Assembly (NCBI GenBank): GCA_900547345.1
Contig: URGG01000051.1
Location: 1-14,051 of the forward strand
Direction of reading: 5' to 3'
From: an uncultured Collinsella sp.
Lineage (GTDB): Bacteria > Actinomycetota > Coriobacteriia > Coriobacteriales > Coriobacteriaceae
Length of the DNA: 14,051 bases
Part shown: positions 1 to 6,822 of the stretch, piece after piece
Layout: the number at the start of each line of letters is the position of its first letter
Position numbering within the stretch: position 1 is the stretch's first letter
Made by a program: the position numbers and the translations under genes
The notes under the pieces: generated by a model
What the model was told of the DNA's origin: nothing
What the model saw: the letters and a program-made list of their open reading frames with translations, nothing else
The model's database searches: none

Positions 1-10
1 GCCGGTGAGT

Positions 11-46
11 GGCGGGTCGGAGCAGATGCGGGCCCGCCGTCTTTTT
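11..46 (+). terminator. Possible terminator at left edge, plus strand
   Basis: GGCGGG (11-16) can pair with CCCGCC (33-38) across a 16-nt loop, and a CTTTTTCT tract (41-48) follows on the plus strand. It would serve a plus-strand gene left of the window that converges on nagA. The stem is short and the loop large, so this is a weak call. GCGGGCCCGC (28-37) is also self-complementary and may compete with the fold. Confidence 0.3.
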
Positions 47-52
47 CTATCG

Positions 53-1222
53 TTACTCGGTAAAGGCGTTGCCGACGCTCTGGCCGCCAACATACGTCTC
101 GACGAGGGTGAGCTCATGGTCGAACACGACAAAGTCGGCGTCGCGACCCGGCATGATGCTGCCGCACTTATCCTCGATGTGTGCAGAGCGAGCCGGCACC
201 TCGGTTGCCATGCGGATGGCGATATCGGCGCTGGCGATGCCCCAGTCGACGATGTTCTTGACGCCCTGGGCAAGCGTGAGCACCGAGCCGGCAATGCTCT
301 TGCCGTCGGCGAGCCAGCACAGGTTGTCCTTCATGATGACGTCCATGCCGCCGCTGGTGTAGCTGCCCTCGGGCATGCCGCCGCAGCCAAGGCAGTCGGT
401 GATGAGCACCGTGTGCTGCCAGCCCTTTGCCTGCAGCAGCGCCTTGATGGCGGCAGGGTTCACGTGCTTGCCGTCACAGATGATCTCGGCATAGGTCTCG
501 GGCGTGGACATGGCGGCACCCACGACACCGGGCTCACGGTGATGCAGCCCGCGCTGGCCGTTATAGGTATGCGTAAAGCAGCTGGCACCGGCGTTGATGG
601 CGGCGATGCACTCATCGTAGGTGGCGTCTGAGTGACCGATGCTGGTCACCACACCCTTGGCGTTCAAAGCAGCCGCATAAGCAGCGGCACCGTCGCGCTC
701 GGCAGCCATGGCGCTCTTAACGATGCGACCACCCGCAGCCTCCTGCCACTGGTCGAAGACCTCCTCGGAGGGATCGATAAGATAAGCGGGGTTCTGCGCG
801 CCCACGTGCTTCATGGTAAAGAAGGGGCCCTCCAGGTAGATACCCTGAATGCGAGCACCGCAGAAGTCAGGACCGCGGCCCTCGTCAGCCTGGGCGATGG
901 CGGCGCAGGCATCCTTGATCTGCTCGACGCCATCGGTGAACGTCGTGGGCAGCCAGCTGGTGGTACCACGACGAGCGAGCTCGGTCGAGCTGATATCGAT
1001 ACCCTCGGGGTCGTTATCGGTAGTCGAATGGTTATAGAAGCCATGGATGTGGGTGTCGACCATGCCCGGCGCGATCCACGATCCCGTGTAGTCCTTGATC
1101 TCGCAGGAGGGCTCGTCGGCCTGCCAGGCGCCAAAGACGCCATCCTCGACCATAAGATAGCCGCCCAGCTGCGGGCCTGCCGGCAAGAAGAACTTGTCAG
1201 CCTTAATTGCGTATGTGCTCAT
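53..1222 (-). CDS. nagA: N-acetylglucosamine/N-acetylgalactosamine-6-phosphate deacetylase (NagA/AgaA family)
   Basis: A cytoplasmic amidohydrolase that removes the acetyl group from an N-acetylhexosamine-6-phosphate, giving the amino-sugar phosphate and acetate. The 389-residue protein has the usual NagA length. Family landmarks are visible in order: the DTHIHG metal motif (H58, H60), LEGPF with metal ligand E131, GHSDA (H197), THTYN (H218), DGKHV (250-254), the catalytic aspartate in LITDC (D276), and the C-terminal GRDADFVVFD. The start is ATG at 1222, preceded by AAGGAG about 5 nt upstream. The in-frame ATG at 1288 is rejected because it lies inside the agaS terminator. The neighbouring AgaS-type isomerase suggests GalNAc-6-P as substrate, but residue reading alone cannot separate GlcNAc-6-P from GalNAc-6-P. 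Only about 60 nt separate the upstream terminator from the start, so expression must come from readthrough or from a promoter hidden there. Confidence 0.93.
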   Translation of the reverse strand: MSTYAIKADKFFLPAGPQLGGYLMVEDGVFGAWQADEPSCEIKDYTGSWIAPGMVDTHIHGFYNHSTTDNDPEGIDISSTELARRGTTSWLPTTFTDGVEQIKDACAAIAQADEGRGPDFCGARIQGIYLEGPFFTMKHVGAQNPAYLIDPSEEVFDQWQEAAGGRIVKSAMAAERDGAAAYAAALNAKGVVTSIGHSDATYDECIAAINAGASCFTHTYNGQRGLHHREPGVVGAAMSTPETYAEIICDGKHVNPAAIKALLQAKGWQHTVLITDCLGCGGMPEGSYTSGGMDVIMKDNLCWLADGKSIAGSVLTLAQGVKNIVDWGIASADIAIRMATEVPARSAHIEDKCGSIMPGRDADFVVFDHELTLVETYVGGQSVGNAFTE

Positions 1223-1280
1223 ATGCACTCCTTGCTTCTTGAAGCAGTTGACCGTGATGATACTTATACCCGGTCCATGT

Positions 1281-1323
1281 AAAAACAAAAAGCGCCCGCC
1301 CGCCGTTATGAGCGGACGGGCGC
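1281..1323 (-). terminator. Intrinsic terminator of agaS
   Basis: On the minus strand, GCGCCCGTCCGC pairs with GCGGGCGGGCGC (plus positions 1312-1323 and 1292-1303). This gives a 12-bp stem with one G-T wobble and an 8-nt loop. TTTTTGTTTTT follows immediately (1281-1291). It starts 18 nt after the agaS stop and sits between agaS and nagA, so it either separates them or attenuates transcription into nagA. Confidence 0.9.
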
Positions 1324-1341
1324 CCTTACAGGGGGACGCGA

Positions 1342-2508
1342 TTAAGCGGTGAAGGGGTGAATCGTCACGCCCTTAACCACGCGGTTGACCGTGCCGGTGG
1401 GGCTCGGCGTATCGGGCGTGTTGCCCACGCGCACGGAGTTGAGCAGGCTGATAGCCTGGGCAAACATCACGAACGGCAGAGCAAGGTAGCCCTCGGGAAG
1501 CGCCTCGTAGCCCTTAAAGGTGAAGGACTCACCCTCATAGACGGTGGCACCTTCCTGCTGAACGGCGACGGTGTGCTGAGCAATATCGTCGCCACCGATC
1601 TCATTGAGGATGTCGATGTCGTACTGACGGGTGTAGGCGTCGTTGTTGACGAACACGAAGACGAGCGTCTTATCGTCGACGAAGGACTTGGGTCCGTGAC
1701 GATAGCCCATGGAGGTGTCGTAGGAAGTAGCGACCAGACCGTGAGCAAGCTCGAGGATCTTGAGCTGGCTCTCCTGGGCAAGGCCACCGAAGGAGCCAGA
1801 ACCCAAGTAGGTCACGCGGTTGAAGTCGCCAGCCAGGTAATCGGCGACCTCGGACTCGCGAGCGATAACCTCCTCGCCCATCTTGGCGATGGTCTCGACC
1901 CACTCGGCCTTCTGCTCGTCAGAGGCAGTGTCGAAAATAAGGGTGGAGAGCAGGGTCATGCAGGAATAAGAACCGGTCATGGCGAAGCCCTTGTCGTTGG
2001 CGCGCGGAATGAGCAGCGTCAGCGCGTTAGGATCATCGGCAGACTCGACGGCGAGCTTGCCCTCGGGAGCGCAGGTGATGTTGAGGAACTTGACGTTGTG
2101 GACAAGCTCCTTGGCAACGGCGACGGCGGCAAGGCTCTCGGGGCTGTTGCCAGAACGGGCAAAGGAAACCACGAGCGTGGGATCCTCGGCGCGCAGGAAG
2201 TCGCGCGGAGCGCTCACGATGTCGGTCGTGGCGATGGGCTTAAAGTCGTAGAGATCAGTGTTGCCGGCGTGACGCAGGTACGGGGCGCAGGTATCGCCAA
2301 CGTAGTCGGACGTACCGGCACCGGTGAAGACAACGGACAGACGGCCCTCGCCCATAGCGCGAGCCTCGGCCAGAAAGGCCTCGATGGCCTCCTTGTTCTC
2401 GCGGTAGATGTTGAGCGTATCACGCCAAAGCTCGGGCTGCTGAGCAATCTCGGCCGTGGTGATCTGGGCGCCGAGCTCGGTGAGCTCCTCGACACTCTTC
2501 TCGAACAT
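1342..2508 (-). CDS. agaS: AgaS-type SIS-domain sugar isomerase / galactosamine-6-phosphate deaminase
   Basis: A cytoplasmic double-SIS enzyme of 388 residues, close to the 384 of E. coli AgaS. AgaS converts galactosamine-6-phosphate to tagatose-6-phosphate plus ammonia. Visible motifs are the phosphate-binding GAGTSDYVGD (about 63-72), the SIS loop RSGNSPES (118-125), MTGSYSC (177-183), the second-domain YLGSGSFGGLA (234-244), GYRHGPKSF (268-276), NDAYTRQYD (289-297), and the conserved end PTGTVNRVV...IHP. These segments resemble AgaS more than GlmS or FrlB, as I recall those families. The start has GAGAGG about 8 nt upstream. The gene follows gntR with its own operator-bearing promoter and ends at a strong terminator. 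The tagatose-6-P kinase and aldolase expected downstream in the pathway are not in this window. Confidence 0.88.
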   Translation of the reverse strand: MFEKSVEELTELGAQITTAEIAQQPELWRDTLNIYRENKEAIEAFLAEARAMGEGRLSVVFTGAGTSDYVGDTCAPYLRHAGNTDLYDFKPIATTDIVSAPRDFLRAEDPTLVVSFARSGNSPESLAAVAVAKELVHNVKFLNITCAPEGKLAVESADDPNALTLLIPRANDKGFAMTGSYSCMTLLSTLIFDTASDEQKAEWVETIAKMGEEVIARESEVADYLAGDFNRVTYLGSGSFGGLAQESQLKILELAHGLVATSYDTSMGYRHGPKSFVDDKTLVFVFVNNDAYTRQYDIDILNEIGGDDIAQHTVAVQQEGATVYEGESFTFKGYEALPEGYLALPFVMFAQAISLLNSVRVGNTPDTPSPTGTVNRVVKGVTIHPFTA

Positions 2509-2547
2509 TTCTAATACCTCTCTCTAGAAGCAAACCTCTGACGTGCA

Positions 2548-2601
2548 ATTATACACTTCGGTTGGTTATCTGGTAGTAACCAGTTGACTGCAAAGAATCA
2601 A
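2548..2601 (-). promoter_or_regulatory. agaS promoter region
   Basis: On the minus strand, TTGATT (2601-2596) is followed by a 17-nt spacer and TACTAC (2578-2573), and the TACTAC lies inside the operator. A perfect TATAAT (2553-2548) further downstream could be an alternative -10, but its -35 at about 17 nt is weak. Under either reading the operator overlaps the RNA polymerase contact region. The -35 is about 22 nt past the gntR stop. Confidence 0.5.
2571..2582. promoter_or_regulatory. Putative GntR operator upstream of agaS
   Basis: TGGTAGTAACCA, extended by C and G to CTGGT-AGTA-ACCAG, is a TGGT-N4-ACCA dyad matching the general form of NagR/DasR (HutC subfamily) binding sites. The same 12-mer occurs at 6864-6875 upstream of the PTS operon. 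It covers the proposed -10 and lies directly next to the gene for a GntR/UTRA regulator. Confidence 0.7.
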
Positions 2602-2622
2602 CACAACGAAACAGGCGCATCA

Positions 2623-3354
2623 CTAATCGGTGCGCTGGTGATAAACCTTGTACTTAAACTGGTCGGCACGAGCAACCGAGAGCGTATACTCCACGACCTC
2701 GTTTGACTCGTTATACGTGGTTCTGATCAAATCGAGCACAGGCGAGCCCTCGACAATTCCCAAAAGGTGGGCATCGGTGGGACGGGCTATGCTCGCATAG
2801 AACTCCTCTTCGGCAACACGTATCTTTTGCTGAAAGTCTTGCTCAATCACATCGTAAAGCGGCTTACGCTCCAGCAGCGGTCGCTTTAGGGACAGAAATT
2901 GACGAACCGGTAGATAGCTACGTTCGACCATCATGGGCATATTGTCGGCGGAACGAAGGCGCTTGAGCTTAAAGATACGGTCGCCGATGCGACACCCCAT
3001 ATGCTCGGCCAGATTCTTATCGGCCTCCATCTCGCAAAACTCGAGAATCGTGGTCTCTGGATCGCGACCCATCGCCCGCATTTGCTCGGTAAAGCTGTAG
3101 GACTGCGTAAGATTGGTTGCCTTTGCCGAACGGTCGGTCACAAAGGTGCCGCGACCGTGCTGCCGAACCACCAGTCCCAAGCGTTCCAGCTCTTGTAGAG
3201 CTAGGCGTACTGTGGTGCGCGAGAGACCATAGCGCTCCGAAAGTTCGCGCTCGGAAGGAATCATGTCACCGGCATGATATTCATGGTCAATCTTTTCGGT
3301 CAGAATATCGACCAGCTGATCGTAAAGGGGCTGTTTGCGCGCTCCGATCGCCAT
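2623..3354 (-). CDS. GntR family (HutC/NagR subfamily) transcriptional regulator with UTRA domain
   Basis: A 243-residue DNA-binding repressor of the usual length for this subfamily. The N-terminal winged helix (about 8-73) carries PSERELSERYGLSRTTVR and the wing HGRGTFV. A linker leads to a UTRA ligand-binding domain (about 92-236) with family-like FKLKRLRSAD...MVERSYLP and the C-terminal EYTLSVARADQFKY. UTRA domains of NagR/DasR proteins sense amino-sugar phosphates, so the effector here is probably a hexosamine-6-phosphate. GGAGG sits 6 nt before the ATG at 3354. The gene lies between the PTS operon and agaS, and identical TGGT-N4-ACCA sites occur at both of those promoters, so it is the natural candidate to bind them. 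Its own promoter lacks that site but carries a different inverted repeat. Confidence 0.9.
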   Translation of the reverse strand: MAIGARKQPLYDQLVDILTEKIDHEYHAGDMIPSERELSERYGLSRTTVRLALQELERLGLVVRQHGRGTFVTDRSAKATNLTQSYSFTEQMRAMGRDPETTILEFCEMEADKNLAEHMGCRIGDRIFKLKRLRSADNMPMMVERSYLPVRQFLSLKRPLLERKPLYDVIEQDFQQKIRVAEEEFYASIARPTDAHLLGIVEGSPVLDLIRTTYNESNEVVEYTLSVARADQFKYKVYHQRTD

Positions 3355-3392
3355 CCTATCCTCCCTTTTGCTCGAATTCGGCTAACTACCTA

Positions 3393-3423
3393 GGGTGTTA
3401 AGCATTATCGGTCTGCAACACCC
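3393..3423. repeat. Inverted repeat over the gntR promoter
   Basis: GGGTGTT (3393-3399) and AACACCC (3417-3423) are perfect 7-bp arms separated by 17 nt. They flank the proposed gntR -10. This could be an operator for another regulator or for autoregulation by a different sequence. It does not contain TGGT-N4-ACCA. Confidence 0.45.
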
Positions 3424-3433
3424 GACTCATCAA
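3404..3433 (-). promoter_or_regulatory. Putative gntR promoter
   Basis: On the minus strand, TTGATG (3433-3428), an 18-nt spacer and GATAAT (3409-3404) give a reasonable sigma-70 type promoter, placing the start of transcription about 40 nt before the ATG. The -35 touches the T-tract of the upstream PTS terminator. Confidence 0.5.
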
Positions 3434-3473
3434 GAAAACAAAAGCCGCGCGCTCTTTCGAGCACGCGGCTTTT
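3432..3473 (-). terminator. Intrinsic terminator of the PTS operon
   Basis: AAAAGCCGCG (3440-3449) pairs with CGCGGCTTTT (3464-3473). After one mismatch, GCTC and GAGC add four more pairs around a TTTC loop. On the minus strand TTTTGTTTTCTT follows. It lies about 70 nt after the EIID stop and separates the PTS operon from gntR. Confidence 0.88.
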
Positions 3474-3497
3474 AACATACACATGGCTTAAGGGGTC

Positions 3498-3526
3498 GGG
3501 GTGTGAGCCGCGTAGGGACACACCCC
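3498..3526 (-). repeat. Hairpin directly after EIID stop
   Basis: GGGGTGTG (3498-3505) and CACACCCC (3519-3526) form perfect 8-bp arms with a 13-nt loop, 13 nt downstream of the EIID stop and upstream of the true terminator. No T-tract follows on the minus strand. It may be a 3'-end stabilising hairpin in the PTS mRNA. Confidence 0.5.
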
Positions 3527-3539
3527 TCAAGCTAGAGCC

Positions 3540-4622
3540 TTACCAGATGCTCGGCCAGAGACCAAGCGGGCCAGCGCCCAGGATGCCAAGGACGAAGAGC
3601 AGCAGAATGCCCTTGGTCGGGGTCCAGCTGTGCTTAGCGAACATGTAGTAAAGCAGCAGCGTAAGCATAAGCGGGACGAGCTTCGGGACGATGGTGTTGA
3701 GGGTGTCGGCAACAGAGAAGTTGACCGGATCCTCGGTGACGGTGCCGTAGGTAACGGACTCCATGCCGTTGCCCAGATCGGTGACGCCGCACTCGACAGC
3801 GTTGCCGTCGGCATCGGAAGCGGTGAGGGCGTTGCCGTCCTCATCGGTCATGGCGATGGTACCGGCCTCAGCGGTCTCGGTATCGATACCCTCCATACCG
3901 GTGAAGTTCTCGGCCTCCTTCTCGGAGACGATCACGGTAGTAGCGGAGAGGCCACGGGTGGTGCCGTTGGGGATCTGGAGGTTGATCTGGGTGCCACCCA
4001 TGGTGACGACCAGGCAACCGACGACGAAGACGCCCATGATGGAAGCGGCACGCGTGAAGGCCTGCATGTTGGCGGTCAGAGCGTCAATAGCGCTGGTGCC
4101 AAGCTTGTAGGACCAGTTCATGAGCCAGAAGCGCAGAGCGAACTGGACGACGTTGAAGATCACCAGGAAGATGATCGGTGCAGCGGCGTTGCCGTTGATG
4201 GCCATGTTAGAGGTGATGCCGGCCGTGATAGGCACAAGCGTCAGCCAGAACAGGGCGTCACCGATACCACCGAGCGGGCCCATTGCGGCGACGCGGACGG
4301 CGCGGATCGTGGGGATGTCAACCTTGTTCTGCTCGAGCGAAAGCACGATGCCCATAACAAAGGTGACAAGGAACGGGTGGGTGTTGAAGAACTCCAGGTT
4401 GTGGCTCATGGAAGCCGCGAGGTCGTTCTTGTTGGTGTGGATCTTCTCCAGACCGGGGATGATGGAGTAAAGCCAGCCAGCGGCCTGCATGCGCTCGTAG
4501 TTGAACGATGCCTGCAGGAAGCAGGAGCGCCAAGCCATCTTGTTGAGGGTCTTCTGGTCGAGCTGCGGAGCAGGAGTGAGATCCTCGTAGTGCTCCGGGA
4601 TCACATACTCATTAGATGCCAT
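3540..4622 (-). CDS. PTS system mannose/fructose/sorbose family transporter subunit IID
   Basis: The membrane IID partner of the mannose-family permease, working with EIIC to translocate the sugar. Family features include KTLNKMAWRSCFLQASFNYERMQ (about 24-46, given here by its key residues KMAWR...NYERMQ), the conserved HNLEFFNTHPF (74-84), MGPLGGIGDALFW (114-126), and the C-terminal VPKLVPLML plus GILGAGPLG. The protein is 360 residues, longer than the roughly 270-305 usual for IID. The extra length is an acidic, Asp/Glu/Gly/Thr-rich insertion at about 220-300, before the segment VADTLNTIVPKL. The start is ATG at 4622, with GGAGGTGA about 8 nt upstream, and overlaps the EIIC stop by 11 nt. 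The in-frame ATG at 4655 would overlap EIIC further and has a poorer upstream region. The insertion probably faces outward, but that topology is inferred. Confidence 0.92.
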   Translation of the reverse strand: MASNEYVIPEHYEDLTPAPQLDQKTLNKMAWRSCFLQASFNYERMQAAGWLYSIIPGLEKIHTNKNDLAASMSHNLEFFNTHPFLVTFVMGIVLSLEQNKVDIPTIRAVRVAAMGPLGGIGDALFWLTLVPITAGITSNMAINGNAAAPIIFLVIFNVVQFALRFWLMNWSYKLGTSAIDALTANMQAFTRAASIMGVFVVGCLVVTMGGTQINLQIPNGTTRGLSATTVIVSEKEAENFTGMEGIDTETAEAGTIAMTDEDGNALTASDADGNAVECGVTDLGNGMESVTYGTVTEDPVNFSVADTLNTIVPKLVPLMLTLLLYYMFAKHSWTPTKGILLLFVLGILGAGPLGLWPSIW

Positions 4623-5412
4623 CTTCGAAGTCACCTCCGTCAGAAACAGCTGCACCCTTCAGCTCGGTCTGCTGCTGGAAGTCCCAGAAAGCGATGCCGA
4701 AGCCGATGAGAGCGAGGATGAGCAGAGCAGGGGTTGCCAGCGAATCGTTGGCAACGGTGATGAGCGCGAGGCCAAAGCCCATGAGGAAGAAGCCCCACAT
4801 ATCGCGGTTCATCATAACCTTGAGCAGGACGGCGAAGCCGACGAAGCGCATCATGCCGCCTGCAGCGGACAGACCGGTCTGCAGCCAAGTCGGGATGGCA
4901 GAAGCGATGGTCTGACCGATGGTAGCGCCAGCGATGAAGAACAGGGTGACGACGACAGCGAAGATCAGGCCGAGCAGAGCCATGGCGAAGTAGTTCAGGC
5001 GCTCGATGCCCTTGGTGTCCGCGTTGTGAGCCATGTTATCGGCCGTGGACATAAGCGGGGACATAAGCGTGAAGACCAGGGTAACGCCAAGCTGGCCAAG
5101 CAGAGCGAACGGAATGGCGAGGCCGACTGCCGCGTTGGGCTCGAGGCCCGTGGCGATAGCGAGAATGGCTGCCATGATGCCGCCGATGACGGCGTTAGGC
5201 GGCTGAGCGCCTCCGATCGGCATGTTGCCGATCGTCATGAGCTGATAGGTACCACCCACGAGAAGACCGGTGTTGAGGTCGCCAAGGATAAGACCGATGA
5301 CGGCGCCGGTGACGATGGGCTGATAGAGAGACTCGAGGAAGTCAAACTGGTCGATTGCCGCGATGAACGTGACGACGAAGACCAGAGCGATCTGGATGAT
5401 CGAGTATTCCAT
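4612..5412 (-). CDS. PTS system mannose/fructose/sorbose family transporter subunit IIC
   Basis: The polytopic IIC permease, which forms the sugar channel with IID. The 266 residues match the family length. It opens with a hydrophobic helix (IIQIALVFVVTFIAAIDQFD) and carries the typical PIVTGAVIGLILGDLNTGLLVGG and a GTYQLMTIGNMPIGGAQPPN loop (54-73). Most of the rest is transmembrane helices, and the end is short, cytoplasmic and acidic, finishing in EDGI. GGAGGAGC lies about 6 nt before the ATG. It starts 90 nt downstream of EIIB and overlaps EIID by 11 nt, implying translational coupling. The substrate cannot be read from the sequence. Operon context points to GalNAc, galactosamine or a related amino sugar. 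Confidence 0.94.
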   Translation of the reverse strand: MEYSIIQIALVFVVTFIAAIDQFDFLESLYQPIVTGAVIGLILGDLNTGLLVGGTYQLMTIGNMPIGGAQPPNAVIGGIMAAILAIATGLEPNAAVGLAIPFALLGQLGVTLVFTLMSPLMSTADNMAHNADTKGIERLNYFAMALLGLIFAVVVTLFFIAGATIGQTIASAIPTWLQTGLSAAGGMMRFVGFAVLLKVMMNRDMWGFFLMGFGLALITVANDSLATPALLILALIGFGIAFWDFQQQTELKGAAVSDGGDFEDGI

Positions 5413-5502
5413 CTTGCTCCTCCTTTCAAAATGTATGTACGCACTTTGGATTTCACGTACAGAACGTCAGGGTTTCACTCCTGACAACGTGGATCACGAG
5501 GA

Positions 5503-5985
5503 TTACGAGAAGAGCTTGCTCGTGTCCTCAACAGGCGTGCTCGGAACGCGCCTGATCTCCAACTCCACCCCCAATTCCTGCAGCTCTTTAAACGCAGCGA
5601 CATCCTCGTCGTTAACTGCGACGGAGGTGGCGACTTGGCGCTTTCCTTCCGACATGTGCATGTTGCCGATGTTTACCTTCTTTATAGGCACACCGCCCTT
5701 GACGAGCGTAAGCACGTCTTCCGGTGTTTCGGCCACGATGAAGATCTTCTGGCGCGGGCTCGCCTTGCCAATGACGTCGATGGTCTTCTGCAGAGAGAAG
5801 AAACGCGTAGCGACGCCGGCGGGAGCGGCCATCTTCATGAGGTTCTGACGCATGGTGTTGGACGCCACGTCGTCGTTGGCGACGAGGATGAGGTTGGAGC
5901 CCAGGGTGGAGTTCCACTGGGTGGCAACCTGACCATGAACCAGTCGGTTATCGATGCGGGTAAGAAGAATGTTGGGTTCTGCCAT
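5503..5985 (-). CDS. PTS system mannose/fructose/sorbose family transporter subunit IIB
   Basis: The cytoplasmic phosphocarrier IIB, which takes phosphate from EIIA and passes it to the incoming sugar. The 160 residues match the family. The active-site segment TRIDNRLVHGQV places the phosphorylated histidine at H17. Conserved VANDDVA and GGVPIKKVNIGNMH follow. A GGAAG motif lies about 9 nt before the ATG at 5985. The gap to the YajC-like gene upstream is 36 nt and to EIIC downstream 90 nt. Confidence 0.95.
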   Translation of the reverse strand: MAEPNILLTRIDNRLVHGQVATQWNSTLGSNLILVANDDVASNTMRQNLMKMAAPAGVATRFFSLQKTIDVIGKASPRQKIFIVAETPEDVLTLVKGGVPIKKVNIGNMHMSEGKRQVATSVAVNDEDVAAFKELQELGVELEIRRVPSTPVEDTSKLFS

Positions 5986-6021
5986 GTTGATCAGCTTCCT
6001 TTCGTTATTTGCTGACGACAG

Positions 6022-6303
6022 TTACTTGATCTCCTGAATCGCGTAACGCGAAACATCTACGACGGCTCCGGATCGGACTTTGATCTGGACCTTCTCGCCT
6101 TCGATGCCTTTGACGGTTCCGTAGATACCGCCGGCGAAAAGAACCTCTTGACCCGGCTTGAGCTCGGTGTGCAGCTCCTTGAAGTACTTCTGCTTCTTCT
6201 TCATGTTGATTTGCGACCAGATGGTGTAAATCAAGCCCATGATGACAAGCAGGCCTAAAAGGGCGACCGAGGAGCTCAGGACGTTGGCTCCGAAATCGGC
6301 CAT
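6022..6303 (-). CDS. yajC: YajC-like membrane protein within the PTS operon
   Basis: A 93-residue protein with one N-terminal membrane helix (about 8-30, SSSVALLGLLVIMGLIYTIW), a basic KKKQKYF stretch, then a YajC-like beta domain (LKPGQEVLFAGGIYGTVKGI...VDVSRYAI). YajC is an accessory subunit of the SecDF-YajC translocase, but no secD or secF is nearby. The gene is embedded between EIIA (1-nt TAATG overlap) and EIIB. YajC-like genes are known in mannose-family PTS operons of streptococci linked to host-glycan sugars, so this is probably a PTS-associated paralogue rather than the housekeeping YajC. Its role in the transporter is not established. Confidence 0.88.
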   Translation of the reverse strand: MADFGANVLSSSVALLGLLVIMGLIYTIWSQINMKKKQKYFKELHTELKPGQEVLFAGGIYGTVKGIEGEKVQIKVRSGAVVDVSRYAIQEIK

Positions 6304-6746
6304 TAGATGCCGTCCTCGTCGCCGAAGATATCCTCTTCCTCGGAGCCGGCAACGGATGCGACCGTCTGGGCGGTGACGCCCGTCTGGCCAACGGTCACGG
6401 CCTGCTCGCCAAGCTCGGCGAGCGTGGCGTTACCGCGGAGGAACAGAAGCTCAATAACCATGGGAAGGTTGGTGCCAGTCAGAACCTCGACGTTGTCGAC
6501 ATCCTGGGCAATCATCATCGACTGGTTGAACGGGGTGCCGCCAAGCAGGTCGGTAAAGACGAGCACGCCATCGCACTCCTCGCGCATGGCGGTAATAGCG
6601 GCGCGGAGATCCTCACCGTAGGAAGCAGCCTGGTCGCCCTCAAAAGGAACGACGGTAAAAGCGGGCTGGTCGCCGGCAACCATAGCGATAGCGCTAGCTA
6701 GGCCGGGTGCGAACTGTCCATGACCGGTAAGAATAAAGCCAACCAT
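6303..6746 (-). CDS. PTS system mannose/fructose/sorbose family transporter subunit IIA
   Basis: A cytoplasmic IIA that accepts phosphate from HPr and passes it to EIIB. It has 147 residues, with the active-site segment LTGHGQFAPGL placing the phosphorylated histidine at H9, the conserved aspartate D66 in FTDLLGGTPFNQ, and TGTNLPMVIELL (90-101). The C-terminus is an acidic tail (EEEDIFGDEDGI). GGAAGG lies about 9 nt before the ATG. It is the first gene of the operon and its stop overlaps the YajC-like start by 1 nt. A leader of roughly 110 nt separates it from the operator-bearing promoter. Confidence 0.95.
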   Translation of the reverse strand: MVGFILTGHGQFAPGLASAIAMVAGDQPAFTVVPFEGDQAASYGEDLRAAITAMREECDGVLVFTDLLGGTPFNQSMMIAQDVDNVEVLTGTNLPMVIELLFLRGNATLAELGEQAVTVGQTGVTAQTVASVAGSEEEDIFGDEDGI

Positions 6747-6822
6747 TCAAATTTCCCTTCCGAAGGTGTGTACAATCTGAGTCCGATGATTTTCGGAAGC
6801 CAGCGGGCGCTCGCCCTTAAAG

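Noticed and set aside
1223..1288. Upstream ATG at 1288 for nagA
   Set aside because: It lies in the T-tract of the agaS terminator and lacks a ribosome site. The ATG at 1222 has AAGGAG and gives the normal NagA N-terminus.
1357..2514. 385-residue open frame on the plus strand
   Set aside because: It lies almost exactly opposite agaS, which has clear SIS motifs. The antisense frame has none.
3380..3400. CTACCTAGGGTG as a GntR operator for autoregulation
   Set aside because: It does not fit TGGT-N4-ACCA. The central CCTAGG is a short palindrome of low information.
3630..4709. 359-residue open frame on the plus strand opposite EIID
   Set aside because: Asp/Gly/His/Val-rich shadow of the EIID and EIIC coding strand, with no membrane or domain pattern of its own.
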